This document shows positions 8,740 through 17,948 of a stretch of 45,079 bases of DNA, piece by piece. The position numbers and the translations under genes are program-made. The notes under the pieces were generated by a model. That model did not search any database. It worked only from the letters and a program-made list of their open reading frames with translations, and was not told the origin of the DNA. Origin of the DNA: Candidatus Iainarchaeum sp. GTDB taxonomy: Archaea; B1Sed10-29; WALL01. Location of the stretch: positions 1 through 45,079 of the forward strand of contig JAGGYF010000022.1 of assembly GCA_021162685.1 (NCBI GenBank), given 5' to 3'. Position 1 is the stretch's first letter, and each line of letters begins with the position of its first letter.

Positions 8740-10929
8740 ATGCCATTTTCTAAAGGCCAGACTGCAACGGAGTTCATAATGATTCTAGCATTTATATTGC
8801 TTTTGATTCTTCCAGTTGCTTACATTGTTTATAGTCAGTTTTCTGAGAGCTCAAGGGTGATGCAAGCACAGGTTGCAGTTGATAGACTGAAAAGGACAGC
8901 AGACATGGTATATTACCAAGCACCTGGAGCAAAACAATTTGTTACGGTCTCCCTGCCCGGTGGAGTAGACTGGACAAATTCATATATAGGTAAGCCAGGC
9001 ACAGCAAACGGAACAGTGCTATCAAAGGAGATTAGTCTTAAAGTGTATACGCGTGCTGGAGCAACAGAGGTATGGAGGTCAACAAAAGGAGAAGTAAAAG
9101 GATATTGGCCTGGTGCTCCAGGAACATATAGGTATATAGTAAAAAAGATGGATGAAGGATACGTTCTTATAGTACCATATGAGATATCCTTCCTACTTGA
9201 CCCATCATCATACTCAACAAACCTACAGCCAGGTGGATCAACAAGCTTTACATTAAATATAACAAATCTGGAGAGCCAAGCAAAGACTATTGATTTAGAT
9301 GCTGGAGGAGATATAGCAACATGGATAAGTTTCAGCGATGATCCTGTTACATTACCGGCTGATGGAAGTGCTACCTCAGAAGTAACTATCACTGTACCAT
9401 CAAATCAAGCATTTGGATATTATACTAGCGAAGTTATAGCAACATATGAAAACGAAACAGCATATGTCTACATAGGTGTTGTTGTTACAGGAACTGGTGT
9501 TGGAGGAGCAGCAAATGTCTCAACAGGTATGCTTCTTGAGATACTATCCCCAGAAAACACAACATACCATGATCCATTGATTCCGTTAATATATTGGACA
9601 AACGAATCAACAAACTGGTGTGGATGGTCACTAAATGGCGGTAGGTTCTACACAGTATCAGATAATACCACAGTATTGGCAACAAAATACGGGTCCAACT
9701 ACTTAGAAATGATGTGCCTGAGTAATGAGGGGGACTATGGCTACGATAATGTTTACTTTACATCTATCTACACAACAACATGTGCAAATAGGACTGTATA
9801 TAGTGCAATACAGGATACACTTGAGGATAACACAGAGCTGGTTTCAGAAAGTGATGACCTAAGGGCAAATATGGAGAATACACAAAAAGGCGTGGATCAC
9901 TATCTAAATGCAACATATCATCCAAATATTGATCCAAGTGCAACAATAGATAGTGTTATAGCATATATTGAACATTATGAAGAACATATATCATTAGCAC
10001 CAAGCATATATTGGTGGAATGGCACCCAGTTTGTACATGTTTGTGATGTGCCAAATGCAGATAGTGATGAAATATTTAGTTGTGTTCTTTCAGAAGTGGA
10101 TACTGTTAGTGAAGTCAATGACCTTCTCATACAATACTATGTGACATCAACTGTCGCAGCACCAAAGAGTGCATTTATAGATTGGTTGACTGTTGAGATA
10201 TGCTTTAGCCCTGGAGTTGACACAACCCCACCAGATGTAACAATAGAAAGCCCACTGAATCAGACATATTATCAGGATTGGGTGTGGATGAATGTCACTT
10301 TGAACGAGAATGGGAGCTGGTGTGGCTATTCATTAGATGGTGCAGCAAATGTAACAATGAACAATGACACAGCAACACACTTCTACTACAACGCCTCATT
10401 GAACTACGGTTCACATAATGTCACATTCTATTGTAATGACACATCTGGAAATATGAATTCAACAACACAGTGGTTTACAACAGCAGCAACAGGATGTAGT
10501 GACATAATACTGGTGGCTGCAGAGGATTCGCAAGGAGAGGATGAAGGATCAGATGTGAACGCAAGTGACGATATAAGGGCAGATATTACAGAAATTAACA
10601 AGAATGCACCACAATGGCTTGTCATGAACTTCACTGGAACAGCTCCAAATGGTGTAACAATAGAGAATGCTACAGCATACATTGAGCACTATGAGGGAGC
10701 AACTATCATAACACCAACATTGCAGTGGTGGGACGGAACTACATGGATAGATCAATGTGTATTGCCAAATAGGGACTCTGATACAATAGACAGCTGTAGT
10801 ATCACAAATATTGACAGCGTAAGTGAGGCAAATGATATTAGACTTAGGATATACTACACATCAACAGCTGCTGCATCAAGAACTGCGTATGTTGATTATG
10901 CAAGGGTGGAGGTGTGTTACACTGTATGA
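8740..10929 (+). CDS. Large class III signal-peptide pilin-like surface protein with repeated C-terminal modules
   Basis: N-terminus SKG|QTATEFIMILAFILLLILPVAYIVY; NEW3-like segment (LQPGGSTSFTLNITNLESQ...VPSNQAFGYYTSEVIATYEN); two copies of Ig-like (WCGWSLNGG / WCGYSLDGA) plus beta module (AYIEHYE...WWNGTQFVHVC...). Confidence 0.82.
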   Translation: MPFSKGQTATEFIMILAFILLLILPVAYIVYSQFSESSRVMQAQVAVDRLKRTADMVYYQAPGAKQFVTVSLPGGVDWTNSYIGKPGTANGTVLSKEISLKVYTRAGATEVWRSTKGEVKGYWPGAPGTYRYIVKKMDEGYVLIVPYEISFLLDPSSYSTNLQPGGSTSFTLNITNLESQAKTIDLDAGGDIATWISFSDDPVTLPADGSATSEVTITVPSNQAFGYYTSEVIATYENETAYVYIGVVVTGTGVGGAANVSTGMLLEILSPENTTYHDPLIPLIYWTNESTNWCGWSLNGGRFYTVSDNTTVLATKYGSNYLEMMCLSNEGDYGYDNVYFTSIYTTTCANRTVYSAIQDTLEDNTELVSESDDLRANMENTQKGVDHYLNATYHPNIDPSATIDSVIAYIEHYEEHISLAPSIYWWNGTQFVHVCDVPNADSDEIFSCVLSEVDTVSEVNDLLIQYYVTSTVAAPKSAFIDWLTVEICFSPGVDTTPPDVTIESPLNQTYYQDWVWMNVTLNENGSWCGYSLDGAANVTMNNDTATHFYYNASLNYGSHNVTFYCNDTSGNMNSTTQWFTTAATGCSDIILVAAEDSQGEDEGSDVNASDDIRADITEINKNAPQWLVMNFTGTAPNGVTIENATAYIEHYEGATIITPTLQWWDGTTWIDQCVLPNRDSDTIDSCSITNIDSVSEANDIRLRIYYTSTAAASRTAYVDYARVEVCYTV
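9535..10209 (+). repeat. Protein module copy 1 (Ig-like plus beta domain)
   Basis: LEILSPENTTYHD...WCGWSLNGG...DSVIAYIEHYEEHISLAPSIYWWNGTQFVHVCDVPNADSDEIFSCVLSEVDTVSEVNDLLIQYYVTSTVAAPKSAFIDWLTVEICFSPG. Confidence 0.8.
10234..10926 (+). repeat. Protein module copy 2 (Ig-like plus beta domain)
   Basis: DVTIESPLNQTYYQD...WCGYSLDGA...ENATAYIEHYEGATIITPTLQWWDGTTWIDQCVLPNRDSDTIDSCSITNIDSVSEANDIRLRIYYTSTAAASRTAYVDYARVEVCYTV. Confidence 0.8.
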
Positions 10930-11342
10930 AAAGTGGACAGACTGCCCTGGAATTCTTAATAACATTTGCAGTACTTGGGTTGATATTCGTAGTATTTTCA
11001 GTATACATCGCTGATCAATTTGTTTTCTTTTACAGTGTTACTGCAAGCAATGATGATACAAAGCAGATTGCATCAATAGTGGCATCAGAGATTGACAGGG
11101 CATATGTAATGGGAGAAGGATACTCACATAATTTTACACTTCCAGAAGGTGCAGCAGGAAAGGATTATTCAATAGTACATAACTCAACACACAAGATTAT
11201 AGAGGTCTATCTAACAGACAATCAGGATAGATTTGGCTCATCAAGATACATTGCAGAAAACGTGACAATCAAGGATGTTGGGCCTGGAGAAAATGTTGTA
11301 TATGTATCAAAGGAGGGGGTTGTAGTATATGGGAGTCATTAG
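10926..11342 (+). CDS. Class III signal-peptide pilin-like protein
   Basis: MKSGQTALEFLITFAVLGLIFVVFSVYIADQ; ATGA overlap with the preceding stop. Confidence 0.78.
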   Translation: MKSGQTALEFLITFAVLGLIFVVFSVYIADQFVFFYSVTASNDDTKQIASIVASEIDRAYVMGEGYSHNFTLPEGAAGKDYSIVHNSTHKIIEVYLTDNQDRFGSSRYIAENVTIKDVGPGENVVYVSKEGVVVYGSH

Positions 11343-11372
11343 CTTGCCCCACAATAATGGTGAGGAGGCAAT

Positions 11373-11813
11373 ATGAGAAGGGGGCAATTATTCACACTGG
11401 ACCTATTTAACGCGTATGCAATCTTTCTAGTAGTAATGCTTATCATAACCCTACTTATAGCAAGTGTCTTCTCTATGTCAGCATCAAAACAGCAGTATGA
11501 TGAACTATTAAAAGTTGTTTTGCACGCAGAGGATTATTTAACATATTCGTCTGACCTAAATGATGTTCCGTATAAGTTCAACAAAGAGAAGATAGATACA
11601 TTTCTTGCGCTCCCAGATGATACATTAAGGGATAAGCTAGGAATATACGGATATAATTACAGCATAAAAATCACCCAAATAGTTGGGAATACAGTAAGAG
11701 CAGAGGCAGGTACAGATACCAATGACTACGATATGGCAGTATCGCTATCCCGTGTAGTGATGTATGACAACACAGAATGTTTATTGGTGGTGAAGGTTTG
11801 GAAAAGAGAATGA
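11373..11813 (+). CDS. Minor pilin-like / single-TM surface protein
   Basis: MRRGQLFTLDLFNAYAIFLVVMLIITLLIASVF then a hydrophilic domain; operonic position. Confidence 0.65.
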   Translation: MRRGQLFTLDLFNAYAIFLVVMLIITLLIASVFSMSASKQQYDELLKVVLHAEDYLTYSSDLNDVPYKFNKEKIDTFLALPDDTLRDKLGIYGYNYSIKITQIVGNTVRAEAGTDTNDYDMAVSLSRVVMYDNTECLLVVKVWKRE

Positions 11814-12244
11814 GTAGGGGGTATTACCTAACAGTAGACGTAACAATAGCCACTGCATTTGCTATTATAGCCATATCCATGATTTTAATAACACTGCTAA
11901 GCGCTCCTGCATCAAACTATGAAAAGGTTGGTACCCAACGCTTTGGAGAGAGCCTGTTATACACACTAAAAAACGATGGTGCGCTCACTCAAATTGTGCA
12001 GTTGTTGGATAATGGGCATGTACAACAAGGGAAAGCATATATAATACCAAAAATGAAACGGTTTGGAATGAATTATGACATGAGGCTTGAAATCAAAACG
12101 TATGATTCATCAATGAATTCTGTTCATAATTTCACAATAAACTATGGTACATTAAAGAAAGAGTCTTTCAGTGCCTCATTAGCATTCAAGCCAGACAGTA
12201 ATCCTAGTAAATTTGCAATCGCGACCATATATGTAGGTAGTTAA
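11810..12244 (+). CDS. Minor pilin-like / single-TM surface protein
   Basis: MSRGYYLTVDVTIATAFAIIAISMILITLLSAP; ATGA overlap at 11810-11813; track ORF start (11777) trimmed. Confidence 0.65.
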   Translation: MSRGYYLTVDVTIATAFAIIAISMILITLLSAPASNYEKVGTQRFGESLLYTLKNDGALTQIVQLLDNGHVQQGKAYIIPKMKRFGMNYDMRLEIKTYDSSMNSVHNFTINYGTLKKESFSASLAFKPDSNPSKFAIATIYVGS

Positions 12245-12245
12245 A

Positions 12246-13322
12246 ATGAGGGGATATTTCTTCTCAACGCTTATCGCCCTCTTGCTTGGGTTTTTGGTAG
12301 TAGTTAGTGTATACTTACTCGTCATGCGTCCTGCTCCTGATGCCTCATCTGAATTCCTCTTATCAACAAAGGTAGCAACAAAACATCTTGTACATGACAT
12401 CAAAAACGAGTTTAATGTTTCAACAAGTTACTCCTCTGGTATTCTCACAATATATGAAGAAAAGGGGTCTAATACACTATCAAACACGTTGGCAGAATTA
12501 ACACAATGGTCCTCATTTCTTAGCATATATTCTGATTATACAAATATGTCATTTTCACTTGATATGTATAATGTATCCACATATCTCAACAATGGTATAC
12601 TTGTACTAAGAAATGATGGAATGGAGTATAGATGGCAAGGAGATATGTTTTACTTTAACCATAGTTCAGCTAACATAAATATAACAATAGATACAAACGA
12701 TGTTCTGAACTATACATGGGTTCCTCCATTAGAAAATAGTGGAGATGTTGCAGTTGTTGTTACAGTTGGTAATTATACTTCTGACCAAAAATGGGTGAAA
12801 TATGGAACATCCTACATCGGGTTCTTTAATCTCACCTCAGATTCAAATATCACCATAAATTTCACAGAAAGCGCAAACATAATAATAAACTATACAAATG
12901 CTCCAAGCACATTCAACCAAACCATTGATATATCTTCTGGGATAAAATGGATGTACCCCATTTTTGGAGATGAACGTATAGACAGCTCAAGCACAACAAA
13001 CCCTGGGTGGATAGAGCCCTCATACCCAGACGAAGCAAATCCAACAAAGCACTATGGCTCATCATCAAACTATAATTTCATTGTTGCGGATATTAACAAT
13101 GATGGCAGCTATGATGCTCTATATGTGGATACAAACAATGACCTTGATTTCACTGATACTAAAGATATACGTTTCCTCACAAACGGCTCTGTTGCCGACT
13201 TTTCAGGCAAAGCATTTTATACTATATTTGCGAATAATGGCAATTGGATAGAAATATATAAGGTTTTAGCAGTATATGCTTCAGATAGTAGTGGAACAGC
13301 AATAAAACCCGTGAAGGTGTGA
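12246..13322 (+). CDS. N-terminally anchored surface protein with Asp/Asn-rich putative Ca-binding loops
   Basis: MRGYFFSTLIALLLGFLVVVSVYLLVM anchor; Ser/Thr/Asn-rich extracellular region; VADINNDGSYDALYVDTNNDLDFTDTKD. Confidence 0.65.
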   Translation: MRGYFFSTLIALLLGFLVVVSVYLLVMRPAPDASSEFLLSTKVATKHLVHDIKNEFNVSTSYSSGILTIYEEKGSNTLSNTLAELTQWSSFLSIYSDYTNMSFSLDMYNVSTYLNNGILVLRNDGMEYRWQGDMFYFNHSSANINITIDTNDVLNYTWVPPLENSGDVAVVVTVGNYTSDQKWVKYGTSYIGFFNLTSDSNITINFTESANIIINYTNAPSTFNQTIDISSGIKWMYPIFGDERIDSSSTTNPGWIEPSYPDEANPTKHYGSSSNYNFIVADINNDGSYDALYVDTNNDLDFTDTKDIRFLTNGSVADFSGKAFYTIFANNGNWIEIYKVLAVYASDSSGTAIKPVKV

Positions 13323-13324
13323 AT

Positions 13325-13570
13325 ATGGAACCAAGAATTGAAACAAAAGTGGATGAATTCCTCATGATGATAAGAGAAAAGAAGAAGGTTCCCATAGAGG
13401 ACATAAAGTTCAGGTTGAATGTTTCTGATGAATTGCTTGAGAAATGGATATTGATGTTTGAGGAGAAAGGTCTCATAAAGAGGATATATCCCGCAAATCC
13501 ATTAGATGTGCCGTATATCGTGCTAACTGAAAGACATGTAGAGGAGGAAGAGGAATATGGAGAAGAGTGA
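13325..13570 (+). CDS. Small winged-helix-like protein in pilus operon
   Basis: MEPRIETKVDEFLMMIREKKKVPIEDIKFRLNVSDELLEKWILMFEEKGLIKRIY has wHTH-like helix spacing; overlaps next CDS by 14 nt. Confidence 0.55.
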   Translation: MEPRIETKVDEFLMMIREKKKVPIEDIKFRLNVSDELLEKWILMFEEKGLIKRIYPANPLDVPYIVLTERHVEEEEEYGEE

Positions 13571-14987
13571 GATAATAGAGAAATTTGACGAAGCATTGAA
13601 CGCAATTGCTGAGAAGGTAGCTGAAACAAATGATGAATCACTTATGAGCGAGTTTAACAGGATAAGCGAGAAAAGAAAAGAGCTTAAGAAATTATTGGAG
13701 GAGGGGGATGAAGAAGGAGCAATAAGCATACTCACTGAGCTTATATCATTTGGGGAGAGAATTGAAAAATCAAAGAAAAAAGGATTTTTTGAGCGATTGT
13801 TTGGAGGAAAACCAGAGGTCAAGGTTGCAACAGAAGAAGAAACAAAGAAGTGGATTGTAAAATCACCAAAGGAGAGCAAGGAGATTGAAGCAAGAATTGA
13901 ACAAATTGAACGTTTGCATGAGATGGAGATGGAGAAATTACAGAAACAACTAGCTGAGGCGCGCTTAGAGATAGAAGGATTGAAAGGAGCATACACGAGG
14001 ATGGCAGAAGAGTTAAGTAAGCATAAGAGGGAGATTGATAAAGAGAATATAAAGGACGTCACACAGCTGAAGATGAAGGTTAAAGAGCTAAAATCCTCAC
14101 TTGACAAAATGCATGAAATGGTTGAGAAGGAGCTAGGATTCAGTAAATCTGCTTATAAGGAATTTGGCTCCGAATTGCTTTATTTGGCAACAAAGGTTGC
14201 TGAAATAGAGGATGCAATTGATAGAGAGGATGTAATAACAGATGCAGACATCGCATCTTTAAAACAGCATATTGTTGAACTTGAAGGAAAACTGAGGAGG
14301 ATAGAAGCAAATGAAAAACTTGCAAGAATTGAGCTTTTAAAACAACTAAGAAAGGACCAGAAGAGGATGCTGAAGGAACTTGAAAACAAGCAAAAAGCAA
14401 GAACTAAGAAGTTTTTGGATGGACTATCAAAGAGGGTTGAGGAATTAACAAATGAAGTAGAGGATAGGCAAAACAGGATATCGGCAGAAGTTCATAAAGA
14501 GCTTAAGCAATCGTATGAAAAACTTGTTGACCAGTTGTGGAAATTACAGGATGAAATACAAAAGATGAAAGAAAGAAAATCTGTGAAGTCATCTGACATT
14601 GAGAAGATATCAAAATCCATACTAAAGCTATCAAAAACATTGGACAAACTTGAAGAGCAAGAATTGCCATCCATTGAGGAAGAAGTAAAGAAACAGGAAG
14701 TAGAGGACATGTCACTTGCAAAGAAGATAGAGTTACTTGGTAAACGTATAGATATCCTAGAACAGCGGGTTGAACAGAAACTTGGAGATGAGGATCTAAA
14801 AGCGATTCTTGAAAGAATTGAGGATGTAAGGGCTTCGCTCAGAGCATTGCATCCAAATGTAAAAAAGAAGGTAGAAAAGAAAAGGAAGGCTAAAAAGAAG
14901 GGACAGAAGAAGAAGGATAAAACAAAGAAGAAAACAACAAAAAAGGGGAAAAAGAGTACTAAAAAGAAGGGGAGGAAGAGGAGATGA
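13557..14987 (+). CDS. Long coiled-coil protein with Lys/Arg-rich C-terminal tail
   Basis: Extended Glu/Lys/Leu heptad-type sequence over most of 476 aa; tail KKKVEKKRKAKKKGQKKKDKTKKKTTKKGKKSTKKKGRKRR. Confidence 0.75.
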   Translation: MEKSEIIEKFDEALNAIAEKVAETNDESLMSEFNRISEKRKELKKLLEEGDEEGAISILTELISFGERIEKSKKKGFFERLFGGKPEVKVATEEETKKWIVKSPKESKEIEARIEQIERLHEMEMEKLQKQLAEARLEIEGLKGAYTRMAEELSKHKREIDKENIKDVTQLKMKVKELKSSLDKMHEMVEKELGFSKSAYKEFGSELLYLATKVAEIEDAIDREDVITDADIASLKQHIVELEGKLRRIEANEKLARIELLKQLRKDQKRMLKELENKQKARTKKFLDGLSKRVEELTNEVEDRQNRISAEVHKELKQSYEKLVDQLWKLQDEIQKMKERKSVKSSDIEKISKSILKLSKTLDKLEEQELPSIEEEVKKQEVEDMSLAKKIELLGKRIDILEQRVEQKLGDEDLKAILERIEDVRASLRALHPNVKKKVEKKRKAKKKGQKKKDKTKKKTTKKGKKSTKKKGRKRR

Positions 14988-15343
14988 AGATACCACAATT
15001 CCTCAAAACCTTCCTCAAGAAAAGGGAGGAAGAAGAGACATTTGAACCTACAGAGATCTCACCAGGCGATATTGAAAGAATTGAGGAGATAAAGAAGTGG
15101 CTAAAAGAGGGGAAAACAGAGGAGTGGATATATAAGGAAATGAAGAAGATGGGATACATTGACTATCATATTGATTTTCTATTGAGAAAGGCGACAGGGA
15201 GAAAAGAAGAAAGACCCCCTGAGGAACTACTTGAAAGAAAGAGGCTTAGGGAACTGAAGAAAAAGGAGATAAGAGACACCCTCATTGCTGTTGCTATTTT
15301 GGCTATTGTTATATTCATTATCTCCAAGTTAAAAGGTGGTTAA
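14984..15343 (+). CDS. Small protein with C-terminal TM (tail-anchor-like)
   Basis: Charged N-terminal region followed by DTLIAVAILAIVIFIISKLKGG; ATGA overlap with previous gene. Confidence 0.65.
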   Translation: MKIPQFLKTFLKKREEEETFEPTEISPGDIERIEEIKKWLKEGKTEEWIYKEMKKMGYIDYHIDFLLRKATGRKEERPPEELLERKRLRELKKKEIRDTLIAVAILAIVIFIISKLKGG

Positions 15344-17048
15344 ATTGGCAAAGAAGGTAAGAGAAGCATTGAGTGAGCTTGAAGAACTGAAGAAGAGGCT
15401 GGGTACAGAGGGGATTGAGACAAAAGTGAAGGTACCAGTGAAGAAGGTAAAACCAGTAAAGAAGGTCTCAAAACTTCCGAAATTAAAGCGATTGAAAAAG
15501 CTTGGAGAGGATATTGCAGGAGTTGAAGTACAAATAATAGGGCATGCAACCGGCAAGGTATTACAAAAATACTCACTTGTGGCAAAACATATACCTATAA
15601 CTGTCAGAATTGTAAAACCAAAAAAGGAGTATACTCCCATATATGACTTATACCTTCCAGATATGGGAGACGGAACAAGGATCCTCTTATCCTACATAAG
15701 AGAAAAGATAACATCCACTGTTGGAATCCAAGCAAGAGAGGTACTTGATATAAAACTTTCAGATATAATGGAGAGGAAATATAGGAATGCCGCAATAAAG
15801 CAGATTGATTATTATATACCTGGGCTTGATGAAAAGACAAAAACCCTTTTAGCTAACTATCTCATAAATGACATGCTGGGTTTAGGGAAACTTGAGCTTC
15901 TGCTTGCAGATGACGGTCTTGAAGAGATCGTTGTGAACAATGCAAGCGAACCCATCTGGGTATATCATAAGATATACGGATGGTTGAAAACAAACCTCAA
16001 AGCAAGGGACGAAAAGCAGATATCAGATTATGCAAATGCCATAGGAAGAAGAGCAGAGAGACAAATAAACACCCTGAATCCATTAATGGATGCGCATTTG
16101 CCAACAGGTGAGAGAACAAATGCTACATTGTTCCCTATATCAACAAAAGGGAATACAATAACAATAAGAAAATTCGCAAGAGAACCATGGTCTATAACAG
16201 ACTTTATTGAAAATAATACATTAAGTGTTGACATAGCTGCATTTATATGGACAGCAATGCAGTATGAGATGAATATGATTATCTCTGGTGGTACTGCATC
16301 AGGAAAAACATCTATGTTGAATGTTGTGAGCCCATTCCTCCCACCAAATCACAGAATCATATCTATTGAAGACACGAGGGAATTGCGTTTACCAAGCTAT
16401 CTGCATTGGGTCCCAATGGTCACAAGGCAGCCGAATCCAGAGGGAAAAGGTGGGGTTTCAATGCTACAACTCATGGTAAACTCATTGAGAATGAGACCAG
16501 ATAGGATCCTTGTTGGTGAGATCAGAAGGCATGATGAAGCACAGGTGCTGTTTGAAGCGATGCACACTGGTCACTCTGTATACTCAACATTACACGCAAA
16601 CACTGCTGATGAAGTGAGAAGGAGGTTAATCACACCACCATTATCCATATCAGAAACACTACTAGAATCTCTGCATCTTGTTTGTGTTCAGTTTAGACAT
16701 AGAAAATTGGGCATAAGGAGGACATTAGAACTTGCAGAAGTTATCCCAACAGGAGAAGGAACAATATCCATGAGAACTTTGTTTAGATGGAGAGCTGGCC
16801 AAGATATATTCAGCCAGGTAAAAGAATCAATACGTGTGCTTCCAGAAATAGAGATGTTTACGGGAATGACACCCGCTGAGGTTAGCGATGAGATGGAGAA
16901 TAAGAAGACGATATTGAAATGGTTGGTGAAACAGAACGTGAGGAAGATTGATGATATTGGATTGATTATTGGTAAGTATTATGTTGATCCATCATCTGTG
17001 GTAAATGCTGCTAAAAAGAATCTTGGACCAGAGGTGCTATTCAAGTGA
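15336..17048 (+). CDS. Type IV pilus/archaellum-type secretion ATPase (VirB11/PilT/ArlI-like)
   Basis: ISGGTASGKTSMLNVVSPFLPPNHRIISIEDTRELRLP; LRMRPDRILVGEIRRHDEAQVLFEAMHTGHSVYSTLHAN. Confidence 0.93.
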   Translation: MVKLAKKVREALSELEELKKRLGTEGIETKVKVPVKKVKPVKKVSKLPKLKRLKKLGEDIAGVEVQIIGHATGKVLQKYSLVAKHIPITVRIVKPKKEYTPIYDLYLPDMGDGTRILLSYIREKITSTVGIQAREVLDIKLSDIMERKYRNAAIKQIDYYIPGLDEKTKTLLANYLINDMLGLGKLELLLADDGLEEIVVNNASEPIWVYHKIYGWLKTNLKARDEKQISDYANAIGRRAERQINTLNPLMDAHLPTGERTNATLFPISTKGNTITIRKFAREPWSITDFIENNTLSVDIAAFIWTAMQYEMNMIISGGTASGKTSMLNVVSPFLPPNHRIISIEDTRELRLPSYLHWVPMVTRQPNPEGKGGVSMLQLMVNSLRMRPDRILVGEIRRHDEAQVLFEAMHTGHSVYSTLHANTADEVRRRLITPPLSISETLLESLHLVCVQFRHRKLGIRRTLELAEVIPTGEGTISMRTLFRWRAGQDIFSQVKESIRVLPEIEMFTGMTPAEVSDEMENKKTILKWLVKQNVRKIDDIGLIIGKYYVDPSSVVNAAKKNLGPEVLFK

Positions 17049-17926
17049 GTTATTTCCCTCCTATGCCATTCAATAGGGAAAAAAGTAAAGCAATTGCTAG
17101 AGACCTTGCGTTTTTGGGATACCAACTCATAAGATTTAGACCAAACATATTAGCTGAAGTAGCACAAGCAGAGATAGATATAGTGCCTGACTACTATCCA
17201 ACATTAGCATTGCTCTCCGCATTATATCAAGGAGCCATTATATTCGGGCTAACAACTGTTCTCATATGGGTTCTAAAACGCATGGAGCTTATATGGCTGA
17301 CAATACTCGTTGGTCTTGTTGTATTTGGCTTCTCATTGTTCAGAAACCTCGCATACCCTGCATTTATTGTTAGACAGAGGGTTAAAAGTATTGAGAGGGA
17401 CCTATTATATGCATTGAGGCATCTCTCCATACAAGTAAAAGGGGGTAGCCCAGTATTCAACGCGATTGTATCTGTTGCAGAAGCAGGTTATGGAACAATC
17501 TCTGATGAATTCGCGAGGGTTGTTCAGGAAGTGAACACAGGGGAGTCTATAGAAAGCGCATTGGAACAGATGGCGCTAAGGAACCCCTCGCTTTATCTGA
17601 GAAGGGCAGTATGGCAGATTGTCAATGCATTGAGGACAGGAACAGACATGGGAAAAACACTATCAATTGTTGTTGAGCATTTTACTGGTGAACAAAGAGT
17701 GCTATTACAGAAGTTTGCAAAGGAGTTGGGGCCTTGGGCAATGATGTATATGATGCTTACTGTAATCTTTCCTACATTAAGTATCACATTGTTCCTTATA
17801 ATATCATCACTATCACAATTGCAATTAAGTGAGAGTGCATTACTTGGATTTGTTGTGGTGTCTGGCATTGTCCAGTATTTCTTCATGCAGATGCTAAAAC
17901 AGAAAAGACCTGCAATGAGGTGGTAA
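17045..17926 (+). CDS. TadC/GspF-like pilus platform membrane protein 1
   Basis: RDLLYALRHLSIQVKGGSPVFNAIVSVAEAGYGTISDEFARVVQEVNTGESIESALEQMALRNPS; GTG start overlapping the ATPase stop. Confidence 0.85.
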   Translation: MSYFPPMPFNREKSKAIARDLAFLGYQLIRFRPNILAEVAQAEIDIVPDYYPTLALLSALYQGAIIFGLTTVLIWVLKRMELIWLTILVGLVVFGFSLFRNLAYPAFIVRQRVKSIERDLLYALRHLSIQVKGGSPVFNAIVSVAEAGYGTISDEFARVVQEVNTGESIESALEQMALRNPSLYLRRAVWQIVNALRTGTDMGKTLSIVVEHFTGEQRVLLQKFAKELGPWAMMYMMLTVIFPTLSITLFLIISSLSQLQLSESALLGFVVVSGIVQYFFMQMLKQKRPAMRW

Positions 17927-17948
17927 CATAGAGGAAACAAGAGAGAGC

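Noticed and set aside
13523-14107. 194-aa minus-strand ORF opposite the coiled-coil gene
   Set aside because: Ser/Phe/Leu-rich translation is the mirror of Lys/Glu-rich coding sequence.
14861-14987. Lys-rich tail as a separate histone-like protein
   Set aside because: Continuous in frame with the coiled-coil ORF and no independent start/SD evidence.
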